Both the position numbers and the translations under genes were made by a program. Shown here in pieces: positions 11,286-23,700 of a stretch of DNA of 64,000 nt; position 1 is the first letter of the stretch; each line of letters starts with the position of its first letter. The notes under the pieces were generated by a model. The model searched no databases and was not told the origin of the DNA. It was given only the letters and a program-made list of their open reading frames with translations. Source of the DNA: Haemonchus contortus (lineage: Eukaryota; Nematoda; Chromadorea; Rhabditida; Trichostrongylidae); NCBI GenBank assembly GCA_000469685.2, contig LS997562.1, positions 9,128,007 to 9,192,006 on the forward strand. The letters run 5' to 3'.

Positions 11286-12943
11286 AAAAACCCTTCGGTT
11301 TTCAAGATTCATGCGTAAGTACGCAAGACAAGCGGCTGGGAAACATGAGCCTGGATGTGGTTTAGGGCACAGGGGGATGGAGTTCAAGTTAGCCATCCCT
11401 TTTGATGGACAGGGTAAGACTGCAGTACTGAAGGCTTTGAATCACGGGTCTATCACTAAGATGTTTGTCCCACGTGCTTAAATCGGGGACATCGCCCAAG
11501 TTATTATTTCAGTAGAAACAAGTTTAATCGTTGTTACATGGGCCACCTTTCCTGGTTGACCTTCTCTGAGCCCTTTCTTCGACTTTCCCACTAGTCCAGA
11601 AAACAAGTTCAGAAAGGATGGAAATGAACTGTGTAAGTGTTTGAGTACGTTCCTGTCCAGGAGGGGGGGGGGGGGGCGAACATGTGTTTTGTAGACTCGG
11701 TTGAGTATAACCTGGCCTCCCAGCGCTGAAGCTTTAATAAACTGTTTCAAAAAGAAAAAATTACACTACTGTAACTGGAACTCCATTACTGTAACAAAAG
11801 TTCCATGACTGAATCGAAAATTATGAACTTAACGTTTCTGTTGTCAAAATTCTTCTGCCATTCAAGGTTTTCAGAGATGAATGGTTCCTCGGTGGCTATG
11901 CTTCCAGGGGTCTTCAGGAAATCAAAGCAGACGGTAAATGGGAGTGCCTTATCACTCTTCCCCTATGGACTTCAAGACGCAGAGCTCCCCGTGTACCATA
12001 CCCGATGTATAAGGCAGGGACTGGGAATCATTCTCTTCTACGAACAGCTACTTTTCACCGGAAAACTTCCCATAGCTTCCTAAGCTTCACTGCCAATCTG
12101 GGACTATTCGTTGTAGGTTATTGGTGAGGCCACCTTTGCATTTGGCAAAGGAACTACCCTGGTAAATGCGGGAATAAAACCACTTTTTTTCTTAAAAAAG
12201 GCTCAATATGCTTCTGAAAGACTTGGAAGCCTGGTCCCTTTTTTTCTCGAATGCCCCTACCTTCAATAACTCGTTAGTTATGGGGTTCCGTTGAGTGAAA
12301 GCCGTTCTGAGACGGTTTTCTGCCCAGAAATACCCGATCGGGAGAAAATGACAACACGAATGAGCTGCATTTAAAATAGGGACCATCCCTCTCCCGTATG
12401 ATCCAGTAGCTTTGCTAATAGATGCGAATTCAGCGGATGGAGGGAATTCTTCGGTGTAATAGCTCGTATTAATTACGGTAGTCCCAATTTTGCACAAGCA
12501 TTTTTGAAGTTGAACTGAGAATTGTTGGGCGTCGCTTCCAGTGCCTTTAATGTGTTCCATCCTCTTGTCCTTATTAGGGAATCGTGTTCATTTTGTAAAT
12601 TTGCCTTTTTTTTTTATTATTTTCTGCTATTTCCACCTCAATTTCCTGCTGTAACAAATATCGTTCCATTTTTTGCTTGTGTTAGCTTGTTTAGTTCTTT
12701 TCCTTTTTCTATAGATTGGCTGTCCCGGATCTTCATCTTTTACTAGTATTTTAAATAGATGTTCAGGTGAATAGGCTACATCCCCTTTTTAAAAACGTTT
12801 GGTAGCACCTTCACAGGTCCGTCAAGCCGGCGGCCCCTCTGTAATCTAGTGCTCGGTGGTAAAAGATGAGAAGACAGCGTCCCTTCAACTACATTGTACG
12901 AGTATTATTCGCATGAAAAAGAGCTCTAAGTGGTTGGAGGGGG

Positions 12944-13107
12944 TGTGGTGCAGTAGGACCGAAATTGCCGCATTGCGGCAAGAGGGGCGTCGCGCGCGAA
13001 GGAATGTAGCAGGATGCAGCAGTAGGTAATAAATACAAGAACAAAAGTACTAATAGTAGAATTATGCATAAAGTAATGATCGCATATCGATTGAGCTGTA
13101 TGAAGAA
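12944..13107 (+). repeat. Dispersed repeat, copy 1
   Basis: Shares GGGTGTGGTGCAGTAGGA, TTGCCGC/TTGTCGC, GCGCGCGAAGGAATG and AGGAACAAAAG-like blocks with the reverse strand of 30950-31135. Confidence 0.5.
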
Positions 13108-13314
13108 TTTATTTGCTTCAGTCTCTACGGATCAGTATCTATGGCTAGATACTGGCCTCATTGTTTGCTGACTATTACATGATCATCTAAAGACATCTCA
13201 CGCTAATTTTGGGTCATCTAGTTTTACACGAGTGCTGGAAGTGATAGTCTAGATTAAGGTAAAAGTAGCAAAGAGTTTCGTATTGAGAAAATATAAGGCG
13301 TAAAAAAAATAGAA

Positions 13315-13392
13315 TTAGGGGTTGGACGAGTGACAGCAGAAGTTGTTGCATGGAACGGGTATTGGACGAGTTGTCCAAATGTGTACGCCTTT
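13315..13392 (-). mobile_element. TTAA-type MITE, internal fragment (weak)
   Basis: The pattern GGTTGGACGAG ... GGGTATTGGACGAG resembles the reverse of the MITE body (compare 31866-31920). Short and diverged. Confidence 0.25.
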
Positions 13393-14306
13393 GTATACAG
13401 CTGGCTGCAATACGCTGCCTGCGTTCAAGGGGCGGGTTTCTTTGCGAATGGTGTAACCTCTACAGCTTTCACAGCGCTTGAGAGCTCATCCGCCTTAGGT
13501 GTGTATGTCGTCTATGCTGGTTTTAAGACCCTTGTTAGGCCCTAACTTGACTGTTTTACAATCCAAAAGCGTCCTTTAGGCTCCCTTTGGGGGTCACAGC
13601 TTCATCGTAGAGTGAAGTCTCAGAAACCATTTTTAGTATAAAGTGTGTTTTGGAACATAACATTTCTACAGGGAAAAGGTGGTCTGGTGCTGGGCGGCAT
13701 CGCTTCCACGCAAATGGTCCGGTATCGGATCCCACATTGCCGTTCATCCATCTTGAGTCGGTAAGGTGATACCGACCGCAGTACAGGATTTCGACCGCAT
13801 CAAATAATGGCCGGACACACACATAGCGGGGGCATCATCATCCTTTAACTCTGATTGCCATCTGCTTATTGTTGATCCTCCATACAGTACTCATCGATAC
13901 CGAACTGTTTTGGGAGAAGAACAGGACTGGGACCTCCATGAATTGTTACTTGACCGCTTAGCTGTTCAATCACAGATTCGAGATCTCATTCAACCACTCA
14001 TATGCTCTCAGCAATACCAGAGCTTTCTTTTACCGGAATTGGCTAAGCTTCCAATTGTATGACAAAATAAGTCTGACGACCAGTCTTTGATGCTTAAAGG
14101 CACCGTTAGCAATAAATTTAGGGTACCCTTTTTTGAGGGGGATTGATAAAACTACTCTAGAATAAAGCGATAAAACGAAAAAAGCGCAAAAAACGATGAA
14201 CAAAAAGAATCACATAGGGTCAAAAAAAGAGCTGGAAAAGGAGGTTGGACGAGTTCCACACTGAAATAACGGTGGTTAGGGAGTGTTTGGGAGAGTGCAC
14301 GAAGGC

Positions 14307-14348
14307 GACGCAATGTGTTGTCTGCAATAGCAGACAACACATTGCGTC
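14307..14348. repeat. Perfect 19-bp stem hairpin
   Basis: GACGCAATGTGTTGTCTGC, then AATA, then the exact reverse complement. Much longer than expected by chance. It could be a transposon end or a folded transcript; nothing nearby indicates which. Confidence 0.7.
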
Positions 14349-14469
14349 TCTGGCAATTTGCCAACCAGCTTATCGACTTTTCACCAACTTCGCTCCAATG
14401 CGAAAGTGGTGAACGGCAATAAGATTTCGTAGGCAGTCTAGCGAGGGGCGGAGGGCGACCGTGGCTCAC

Positions 14470-14602
14470 TCTCCGGCCCCTTATTGTGCCCTGTCCAGCC
14501 GTTTTCCGACCTCATTCCTGCACAAATGGTGTCAGAGGGGGCGTCGAATTCAAACCATGTGCAGATCTCCGAAACCATTTTTTCGTGAACAGTGCCTTTG
14601 AG
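14470..14602 (-). mobile_element. TTAA-type MITE, left-end fragment
   Basis: Ends TTTCGTGAACAGTGCCTTTGA and shares the subterminal GTGTCAGAGG...TCGAATTC block with copy 4. Fragment only. Confidence 0.4.
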
Positions 14603-14702
14603 TGCGCCTTAATCGTTCAGTTTATTATTGTCAACAATGTCGGGGAAGACCCAGTTGGAGGACAAGAATAAAGTCCCAGCATTGATCACTCCTGCCTTCG
14701 AA

Positions 14703-14795
14703 ATGCCCCGTGCACTATGCTTCCATTCCAAATCGTAGTGGCGGTTTGAAGGTGTGCTCCCTATACAATGATTTGCGGTGATCAGCCGATTCGCA
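14703..14795 (-). mobile_element. SINE fragment, inverted
   Basis: CATTCCAAATCGTAGTGGCG and ACAATGATTTGCGGTGATCAGC match the inverted SINE body. Confidence 0.5.
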
Positions 14796-15534
14796 AGTTA
14801 TACCAAGAACCTTGTAAGAGATATTGGTCTACCGTATGTGAATGTGAACACATGTGAATAACCGATTCTTGTCCTTGAAGCGGAGCAGCGAAACCTTTAT
14901 GAATGGCTTTATGAATGGACATCCACCGATGCTTAGAATTAGGAGCTTGCCCACTAACTCTTCGTTTGGGTTGATACTATGCAGAAAGGTGGTGTCCTGC
15001 CGATGTCAAGCATGTGGAAAGCTTTCCATGTTTGGCTCGGAGGGTGTCCTATCATTTTGTACAAGTTCTGTAGATAGACGTACAGCTGGTATATGTCGTC
15101 TGTGGAAGACGTCTCGATGAGGATTGGGAGTCGACGATCGCGCTGAACACTCTTGATAGCCTGAGGCCGCATTTTAAAGCATATTTCACTCACCACGGCC
15201 TTACACTGAGATGTTCAGGGACGTTTCTGTCTCAACCTCTCCACTTTCAGACCGCATCCGCGCAATCAAGTTCCTTTCAGAAAGGTATAGGTGATTTAAC
15301 GTAATGTATTTGGCTGAAACAATTGCTTGCGGTTTCTGAGCGATGTTCGGATGCTTTTGTCTTCCAGACCAGTCTATTACCAATTAGCGGCCTTGGCAGT
15401 GAGTTGGGCTTGATTATCGTGGACAAGATTTCATGCATGACTTATTATAATGCCATAGTCTCACAAGGTTGGCGATTGAGCCGTTCGGGCAATATCAGCA
15501 CTGAACCGATAAGCTGTAAGCTTTACACGATATG

Positions 15535-15783
15535 ACTTGTTTTGACTTGATGTTTTGTTAACTGCTGTTTTAACGCCGCAGTACGCGAAGCGAAAGTCTT
15601 ACAAGGTTGGCGATTTGTGGGCAAAACTCCACACTCCGACTCCACTCCTTACTCTTCACTCCTACTTCTTCTTTATACTCCGAGACTGGAGTTTTGCCCA
15701 CAAATCGCCAACCTTGTGAGACTTTCGCTTCGCGCACCGCGGCGATAAAACAGCAGTTAACAAAACATCAAGTCAAAACAAGT
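15535..15783. repeat. Long perfect-length hairpin (fold-back element)
   Basis: The left arm 15535-15630 is the reverse complement of 15688-15783 with about four mismatches in 96 nt. The loop 15631-15687 is pyrimidine-rich. Direct repeats of about 25 bp containing TATAATGCCATA lie outside at about 15441-15467 and 15782-15804, as if the hairpin had been inserted. Confidence 0.8.
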
Positions 15784-16226
15784 TATAATGCCATAATTCA
15801 CAAGTAAGGTAGCGGAGTCATTTTGCAGTACGGTAGGTGCATGCCATTACAACCGACCGCTGAAACTGAGCCGGTTCATCCGATTGGGACCTTTCAGCTC
15901 TTTGGGTAGGAAGTGAGGAGTTCGGTCAATTCACTAAATTCACGGCACACGATGAACAGGGTAGGGAAGCCGACTGCTGTACTTCGTGTCGTAGCGGGAC
16001 ATGTGAAAGAGCATTCTGGTACTGTCTCGCTGGTAAATCTCTTCTTTTGGTTGCGAATCGTTTATGAGTGGGAGGACGGACGTGTAGGTAACGCTTGTCA
16101 ACCATTTCGCCTTTCAGTCTCATTAATATGTTAACACTAAATATGACATTTCTTTTAGAACAAGCATCTTTTGAATTATTAAAAAGGAACTAAAAGGGTG
16201 TTCGGTGTTAATTAGTCCTCTTCTGG

Positions 16227-16400
16227 GATGCGCCTCGCATTCAACTTCAATTCAGAATCGTAGTGACTGTTGGAATAGGTATAGAGCCTAAACAATGACC
16301 TGCGGTGGCCAATCAATGTACAATGCTTTCAACCTCCCAGACGAATCTGTTACCAATAGCGCGACTCCAGAGGTATAGAAGGCTTGAATGGCCTAGACAA
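16227..16400 (-). mobile_element. SINE, inverted partial copy
   Basis: GCGCCTCGCATTC, TTCAGAATCGTAGTGAC, ACAATGACCTGCGGTGGCC and CTCCCAGACGAATCTGTTACC match the inverted SINE. The tRNA-like head is missing. Confidence 0.6.
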
Positions 16401-17421
16401 GAGTTAATACGGTAGCTGAACCGTGGTCCATGCGCTTGGTATACAGTGCTACTTACCAATACCGCTTTTATTTGGTAGAAAATATTTTGCAACACTTTTT
16501 ACCATAGTCTTGAGGCTTCCCGTTTAAATAATTCCAGACAGATGCCTTACATGCTCTACTCGAGAATTTTGAGCCTTTCAAAGGAGTGATTGTGACACTT
16601 TCCTTGATTTGAAGAGACACTGCTCTTCGAAACATACAGTAGCAGGACCTTGGCACTGTATTGGTCTCGTGTACAATACCCATTTTGCCATAGAGAACGA
16701 TTTGTAAAAAAGCATTGGAAGTCCTAGTATGGCAGTCGGAAGCTTACGATTGCAAACATAAGACACAACTCCAGTTCTTACGACTTTCGTAGTATCAACC
16801 TCTCTCGTATCTACGACAAAGATGAGGGCAAAACATGTCCTACTAGGGTAAACCACTAATTACTACCGATGAAGTTTGTTTTGGTTTTTGTCGTGGCCCA
16901 ACTGCATAAGGGAGCGGTTTTATAGTTGTTATTACTGACATGCACTGTCTTTGGGTTGGTTTCTTTGTCGCTGCTTCGGTGTCTATCATGAATCCTCTGC
17001 TTCCTCCTGACGCCACGAAGTGTCCAACGTTCAGTGAATCGGTTTGGAGTAGGAAGGTGTATATAGTGCCGCAATCCTTCGAAGCTACCCTCGACACAGT
17101 TCGGGAGAAGTGTCTTATTGCTGCGGGCTGTGTACGAATGAAGTGGGTTACAAAAATGATCGCGCAAAAGTTACCCATGGCGAAGAAGCTGAGTGACCGT
17201 TTAGAACCACGATTGTGAGCACTCAGGCTTCACCGACGTGTATTGTTTCCACCGACTGACTGATCGACTGACGAGGTTCTTGGCCATGTGTTGATAACAA
17301 TGGACACCGATGGATCACGCGCCCTCACGGCCCTGTACACAATCTGTCCTGCGTTGTCAACACGTAGCCTCGGTCGGTCGGTCCAAACATTGTTCGTCGA
17401 TGGATTCTGAATGCATCCAAT

Positions 17422-17743
17422 GGCATCTTTCATAGTCCACGACCGGTCGCGCGACCGATCGCGCGAGACCGTCCACGGCGGCACCCATAACTAGCGCGGC
17501 CTCCTCGACCGATCGAGCGACCAGTGGCGCGATCAGTCGAGTGACTAGTCGCTGGCGACCGGCGCGCGATCGGTCGCGCGATCGGTCGCGCGACCGGTCG
17601 CCGGTCGCTCGTGAGATGGGTCCGCGATCGGTCGCGCGACCGGTCGCCGGTCGCTCGTGAGATGGGTCCGCGACCGGTCGCGCGACCGATCGCGCGATTG
17701 GTCGCCAGTCGCTAGCGACCGGTCGTGGACTATGAAAGATGCC
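17422..17743. mobile_element. CG-palindrome element, copy 2 (322 bp)
   Basis: Perfect 29-bp terminal inverted repeats begin GGCATCTTTCATAGTCC and run on through CACGACCGGTCGC (right end 17715-17743). The interior is built almost wholly of GGTCGCGCGACC, GCGACCGGTCGC and CGATCGCGCGA palindromes. It includes a 46-bp direct duplication marked by CTCGTGAGATGGGTCCGCGA at about 17609 and 17655. The Arg/Asp-rich reading frames across it (up to 133 codons) are artefacts of the repeat. Confidence 0.75.
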
Positions 17744-19143
17744 AATGACATGTCTCACTAGACAAGGATGTTGCTGTTGACGAAATGGTACATCGTCCGC
17801 AAATTAGCGGCGGTTCGGCTACAAATCATCCTAGGCAGAGAAGGGTTTCATAAAGTGTTTTTGAGCCTGAACAACTCACAGACCGTTCACAACTCATCAT
17901 TAGGAGTCGGACAGTAAACGGTCGAATATGTTATGTGAATATCTCCACTGCAAGACAACGCAAAACAACTATTCACTGATCCTCACGGTTTTTTGGAACC
18001 CGTAAGGCATGCAGCGTTGCCAGACTAGCGACTTAACGATGAGCAGTGCACTTAACAGTAGGACGCTTACCAGCAGGCTGAAAGCTGAACATCGAGGGCT
18101 GTGTACTACGAAAGGGTGTTGTCCCTGCGCATGGCAGTGCCCGCTCTGCTGAGCTTTGCCTAAATTGCTGAAACGTTCCAGAAGGTCAGTTGGTAGTGAT
18201 GGCTCGTTCTGCTAATAATTCTCACCTTACGCCTTTCGACTTCAACTTATTGGACCCTTCTAAAAAGGCGCCGGGGGCCTTCCATCTTGAGAGGGGGACG
18301 GTGCATTTTGCGGTTTGTTTCTTGGCCGGCAACTTTTTTCGACCGCTTCGGCAAGTTCGGATAACCAAACATGAACTGTGGAGAGAACAAGAAGGCCACT
18401 TCAGGAATAATGTTGATGTGAGCCCTTTTTGTGGGCTTTTTTCGGGGCTGCGCTTTCCAGAGAGAGTGGGGCCGCTCGGAAAAAGCCTGGAGCATGGGCT
18501 AAATACTATATTTCGGAAGGGAAACGAATACGGGGCGCATTCTAGGAAAGGGATGAATTATATCCTTCATTGTATTCAAGATCGAACGACCATTCTGCAA
18601 ATCTTACTTTCGCCTTGTGGAAAGAGAATGCAAGTTCCACAAACAAAACCTTGAGCCTGTATTCGATTAGGATCGCTTCCCCTTTGTCGTGAGTTTTTAG
18701 GAAGATCCCGTTGTTGACAACATCTGTAATGAGAATAGCCAGCTCTCGATGTTCTTCTCGACAGGTAGACTGTTCAACAGATGGAAAGAATCTCTATCCG
18801 AGGGATCATCTCAAGGAGCGAAACATTGTAATGCTGGCTGAAGCAGCAGACGCTAAAAACAGCAGCTGCAGTGCCTTCCGTAGTATCGTCAACCACAGAC
18901 TGAGTTAGCAGGCCCTCAACGTCGTACGGAACAGACACTGAGTATTGGAAACAAGGGCAGGGCCATCTACGACTTTCCAACAGCCATGCTCTACCTATCT
19001 ATAATTTTACATTTAGCCAGGCCGAATACGTCCTTCTCTTTATTGAATCAAAGTGTTCATTATGTGCTGCTTCGTGAATGAAGCGGCCTATTCGGGTTTT
19101 CTATACGCGCCCACTTCTAGGTGGGCATACAGTGGGTACAATC
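17744..19143. other. Intergenic, nothing firm
   Basis: Only the unassigned 154-codon frame at 18190 stands out. Confidence 0.4.
18190..18654 (+). CDS. Longest unassigned reading frame (154 codons)
   Basis: This is the longest frame not explained by a known gene or repeat. It has no signal peptide, transmembrane segment or known motif, no splice context, and the antisense strand is also partly open. Probably spurious. Confidence 0.12.
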   Translation: MVVMARSANNSHLTPFDFNLLDPSKKAPGAFHLERGTVHFAVCFLAGNFFRPLRQVRITKHELWREQEGHFRNNVDVSPFCGLFSGLRFPERVGPLGKSLEHGLNTIFRKGNEYGAHSRKGMNYILHCIQDRTTILQILLSPCGKRMQVPQTKP

Positions 19144-19622
19144 TTAAAACCCTCAAAAACACAGTTCGTGATAAAAATGGCCCACGAGATATTCCGCTAT
19201 TATCCACTTGTGACCCCCTCGTATACCAATGTCGCGTTGTCAGATCAAAAAACGACTCAGATAGGGCGCCAAAAGCTCAGACTTGGTCCTGTGAGTATGC
19301 GCGGACGAGTTTCAACGGCATTGTAAAGGCTACACCATTCACAAGGGAACCCATGTAGAAATTTCAAACAACTTGTCATGACCCATAGCGACAGCGAAAG
19401 GCAGTTTCGTACAAATCTGGCTTGATGTAGTCAGTTCTTTTTACAATTGCTGCAACTGGAATCTCGTCCAAATACCCCTTCCATTCATTTCCGTCAAGGA
19501 AAACTCATATAACCGCGAATTTTCTCACTTCCTTCAGTATCGATGCACTACTCCCAGGAAATACTTCACCTTTTTGGCTTTGAACGGGTACCTCAAAGTG
19601 ATCGTGAGTTGTGCCTTTGATA
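19144..19622 (+). mobile_element. TTAA-type MITE, copy 3
   Basis: Diverged copy. The left end is TTAA with ACAGTTCGTGATAAAAATGG, and the right end is ATCGTGAGTTGTGCCTTTGA. The body matches copy 1 through the GGACGAGTTTCAACGGCATT block. Confidence 0.6.
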
Positions 19623-20095
19623 CGCCCTACGGAGACGGTTTTTTGATTCGACACTGCCACATGTCGTATGCTTTGAGGTCGTAGATTCGTCCTAAGGGGC
19701 TATCTCGGAAACCAGTTCTATTATGAACTGTATCTTTACTATGAACTGCGGTAAAAGTCAATAGGGCGTCTGGCACCATTCCGCTTACAACAGATGGGGT
19801 TTTGAGTGTTTTGAGAAGAATTGGATACATGCTACATCATTCTGCTTCATTGATTCTTATAGCATGGCTGTCTTACACCACAAAAGCTACTATACGGAGG
19901 CGTGTGATTGAGCGGATAACAATGGGGGCCAGATTGTTGAATGGAGGCAAAATGTGGCCTAGCATGAGGCCGTTATCGTGATGAAATTCGTGTACGGACG
20001 AATAAAAACTCCGCAGTCCCTTGCCCATTAACTTTAATTACTCTTTGCTCTGTAGACCGTTATCTTGGAGTTGATGGTGCTGGGTAGGGTGGGGT

Positions 20096-20395
20096 GGTGT
20101 AGTGGTAAGGGCGGAGATGATGTAGCGGCAAGTGGCGCACTTCTCACAAGCATGGTCACGCGTTTGAATCCCGGATCAGTAACAGCCAGGGTCAATCAAG
20201 CCTTGCATACCTCTGGGGTCGGTCGCTGGGTACCAGACTCGTCTAGGAAGATAAAAGCACTGATTTGTACATTGGCTGGCCATCGAAAGTCATTGTATAG
20301 GCCACATAAGCGTTCACTCCGGCGGTTCTGGATAGGAGACGAATGCGGGGCGCATCCTTCAGATAGGATTAACCAATGTCCCAAGACTTTATCAT
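20096..20395 (+). mobile_element. tRNA-headed SINE, full copy
   Basis: Complete copy with a duplicated A-box-like start (GTAGTGGTAAGGGCGGAGATG). Lies just downstream of collagen B. Confidence 0.75.
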
Positions 20396-20706
20396 TTTTA
20401 ATCCTAGTTTTAGTGACATTTAGCATATGGCCTTGCAGAAGGCCGTCAGTGTTGAGGACAGCATTTTTACCTTCCCAGACCCAGTTGTTACAACGAGGCC
20501 ACCTCATGAATCAGAAAGAAGACGTTATTGGCTCGATCGGAACTCGATCTATGAGTCATATAATGATAATTCTCCTCTACCCCCGGAGTAAGGCTACTGA
20601 AGTGGAAAGCGCCATGACCAACCGAATGAGGGAAGATTTATTTTACAACAATTTGAGCGAAAACAATGATAATGCAGTACTAGTAAACAAACCTAATTAT
20701 TTATAT

Positions 20707-20712
20707 TTTATT
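20707..20712 (-). promoter_or_regulatory. Polyadenylation signal of collagen B
   Basis: AATAAA on the minus strand, 43 nt past the collagen B stop codon. Confidence 0.5.
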
Positions 20713-20754
20713 CTAACATACAAACAACTGTACATATGTTTACATATGGCTGTT

Positions 20755-23700
20755 TTATATTTTACCACGTAGCTTGATCTTCACCCTGTCCCGATCATCA
20801 TCATCATCTCCATCATCGTTGTTGTCATCGTCATCGTCATGTGTGCGTTCTGATCCATACCGCATAGAACGTGTCGGACACGGACAATAAGTGCCGTCGT
20901 GACCGGGATATCCCTTCGGCCCCGGGACTCCGTTGACTCCGTTTGGACCGGGTGTACCCGGAAAACCAGCATTTCCCATAGCTCCAGGTAGTCCCGGGTT
21001 CCCATCTGCACCTGGCTCCCCTCGCATACCTTCCATACCTGTTGGTCCTTCTTCACCAACCATTCCAGGTGGTCCTCGCCTTCCTTTTCCAGCCTGGGCA
21101 CTTCGACCTGGAACACCGTGCCATCCTGGCATACCGGGCATGCCGGGAGCTCCTTGAGGCCCCGGTGGACCGATTGGGCCAGGTGGACCGTGTCTACCGT
21201 AGGTACCCATGCGACCATCGTTTCCTGGTCGTCCTGGAAGTCCTCTTTGACCCTCTGGTCCAGGTGGTCCTGGTGGACCGTATGGACAGCTAATGCAACG
21301 TTCCCATTTGTACTTCAGGCAAGGAGGTGCCGGTGATCCTGGATACCCTTTTCGGCCTTTTTCTCCGTCTGCTCCAGCTGCCCCCGGTTTTCCAATGGGG
21401 CCTGGAGGTCCATGGGGGCATTCATCTCCGTCGGCTGCAGTGATTTTTCTTGGTGCTCTCCTTTGATCGACAGAGCGTTTTGCTACTGGAGCTTCCGCAG
21501 CACTTTCCATCATTATCTGCCAAGCTTGATTCGCATACTCCTGAAATATTAAAAAAATATAGATAGAAAACTTGAAAAAGAGAAAGAAAATGCGAAAACT
21601 GCCTAGAAAGAAGGTGAAAAGCTCCGAGCCACTCAGGGGAATACTACTAAAATGCTGACTTATGGATGGACCTTCAGATTTCTGAGGGGCTAAAACTCGA
21701 GGGGCCGGAAAGGGTATCCAAGATCACCGACACCTCCTTGTTCTTATGCTTTTGCCTTCCATATCTTCCATCGGACGATTTCTATCCCCTCCATCGTGGG
21801 ATGACCTGTTTCTTCCGAATAGTCTTTCCTTCCATCTATCCGCAGAATCCTAGAAGTCATCGGGTAAGCTATGGCGGATGTGATGCAGTGGCAAGTGGCG
21901 CACTTCACACACGCATGGTCAAGGGTTCGAATCGTGGATCGATATCCGCCTAGGCCAACCAAGCCCTCCATCCCTCTGGGGTCGGTTGATCGGTACAAGG
22001 ATCGTCTGGGAGGATAAAAGCACTGACTTGTACATCGGCTGGCCACGGAAAGTCATGTATAGATGACATACGCATTCAATAGGCCACTACGATTCTGAAT
22101 GAGAGTCGAATGCGGGGGCGCATCCCTACGTCGGATTGATAAACGCCCAAAGTTATCGTTTAGACTTTTATGGGGTAAGTTCCCGTGCGAATCTTACTGA
22201 CATTAAGCAATCCGGCTGTCGAGCTATTTGCCACTGCGAAACCTCGACGTTCGGGATCCCAACTGGTTTGAGATGGTCTTAAACTTCCCCCATCATTTTC
22301 GACTAGTTGAACGCTTCACTAGAAGCCGCAATGGTGAAACCACATTTCGTAGACTCGGAGCCCAGGAAGCCATGTTCCACAGCGATTCTGAATGATAGTC
22401 AAAGGTGTCAGTTGAGTCCCTGTGAGGTCTTGTATTGCCTTTCTGGGTCTATTCACCGCTCTTGGGTTGTTAAGGTGTAATAATGGATCATAGACCACCA
22501 ATCATAAAACTATGATTTATAGTCAACTGTGACTATGCAATCCCGCCCTCAAGATTCGATAGTATCGTTCAAGCTTGTCCAAAGACACAAAACAGCACAA
22601 AAGAGCGTTCAGCAACTAGACTCCATTGAAGTGTTTCAATCTTATACAGTGTTCGATGTTTCTTTGGCAAAAACGTCACATTAGAAGTTATTGCTGCCGT
22701 AAACGCCTACCGGAAGCCGGCTGAGACGCTAATGACTATGTCTGCTGTTCATTGTATTGGAATAATCTTGTCCTATGCTACTATATGTAGGACAATCATG
22801 CTATGAGCTTAATGAAAACCATGCCGTATGGATAAGATAATTAACTATCTAGGCGGTAAGGGAACTTCTAGAGTCATCCAGATCACTCTACTACTCTTAT
22901 ACCTGAAGTATTGAACCCACAGCGCCGCTAAAATCTGGTGGTAGTGAATACACGGGGTTTCCTTACTCCCTGGATACCATAACTTACCGAAATGAAGTGG
23001 TTTGGATATGCATGGACCACAAAATTGACTTTTACTGGCGAACAGGACCTCTTTCCTGGAGGACACGTTGTACACCTACCCTTCGGCTATCATTCAGAAT
23101 CGTGGAGGAATGTCTATTTGGCTCGACATACGATGATCTGTGGGAGACCTGCTCAGTGTCAGTCAGTCAAGGTTTTTATCCTTCCGTGTGGTACCAACCT
23201 CCCATCAACTGGTTTGGACCAATTTCAACTAGATCCGTCCTTTCATTTGGGTCGATCTGGGTAAATCAGGAGGACAGTGCCCACCCCCATATCCACCTAT
23301 CATTCAGAATCGTGAAGTCTGCGTAGATCTAGTTAAATCTCTTGTTCAACCCAATCTGCGCAGTAATAGAGAAAGGGTGTATCGTACTCCTACAGACAGC
23401 TATCATTCAGAGCCATGGAGGAATGCGTATTTGGCTTGACATTCAGTGATCTGTGGAAGACCAGCTCAGTGTCAGTCAGTCAAGGTTTTTATCCTTCCAT
23501 TTGGGTGCCAATCTCCCATCAACTAGTTCGGTCCAATTTCAACTAGCTCTACCCTTTCTTTTGGGTCGGTCGAGTTAGATCTCTAGTTCAACCCAATCTG
23601 TACGGTAGACTAGAGCGAGGGTCTTTCTTGGGGTAATGCATCCACGACTTTACTTAAAAAGGCTAGAAGCTAACCCCTACCCAATTGTCCATTTGCTGGG

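Larger units (their letters stand above)
10261..13314. other. Intergenic between the collagens, first part
   Basis: Holds the degenerate SINE at 11042 and a 14-G run at 11663-11676. The 12944-13107 block recurs inverted at about 30950-31135 (GGTGTGGTGCAGTAGGA and GCGCGCGAAGGAATG). A 122-codon minus frame at 12192-12560 has no recognised family. Confidence 0.4.

Noticed and set aside
12192..12560. 122-codon minus-strand frame
   Set aside because: No recognisable domain or splice context. Within chance length for 64 kb, though repeat origin is possible.
17357..17758. Arg/Asp-rich frames (up to 133 codons)
   Set aside because: Produced by the GGTCGCGCGACC repeat, which is open in several frames at once.
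20065..20772. 235-codon plus-strand frame
   Set aside because: It crosses a SINE and runs antisense into the end of collagen B. No motif and no codon pattern of its own.
20933..21336. Proline-rich plus-strand frames over collagen B
   Set aside because: Antisense of Gly-X-Y codons produces Pro-rich frames automatically.
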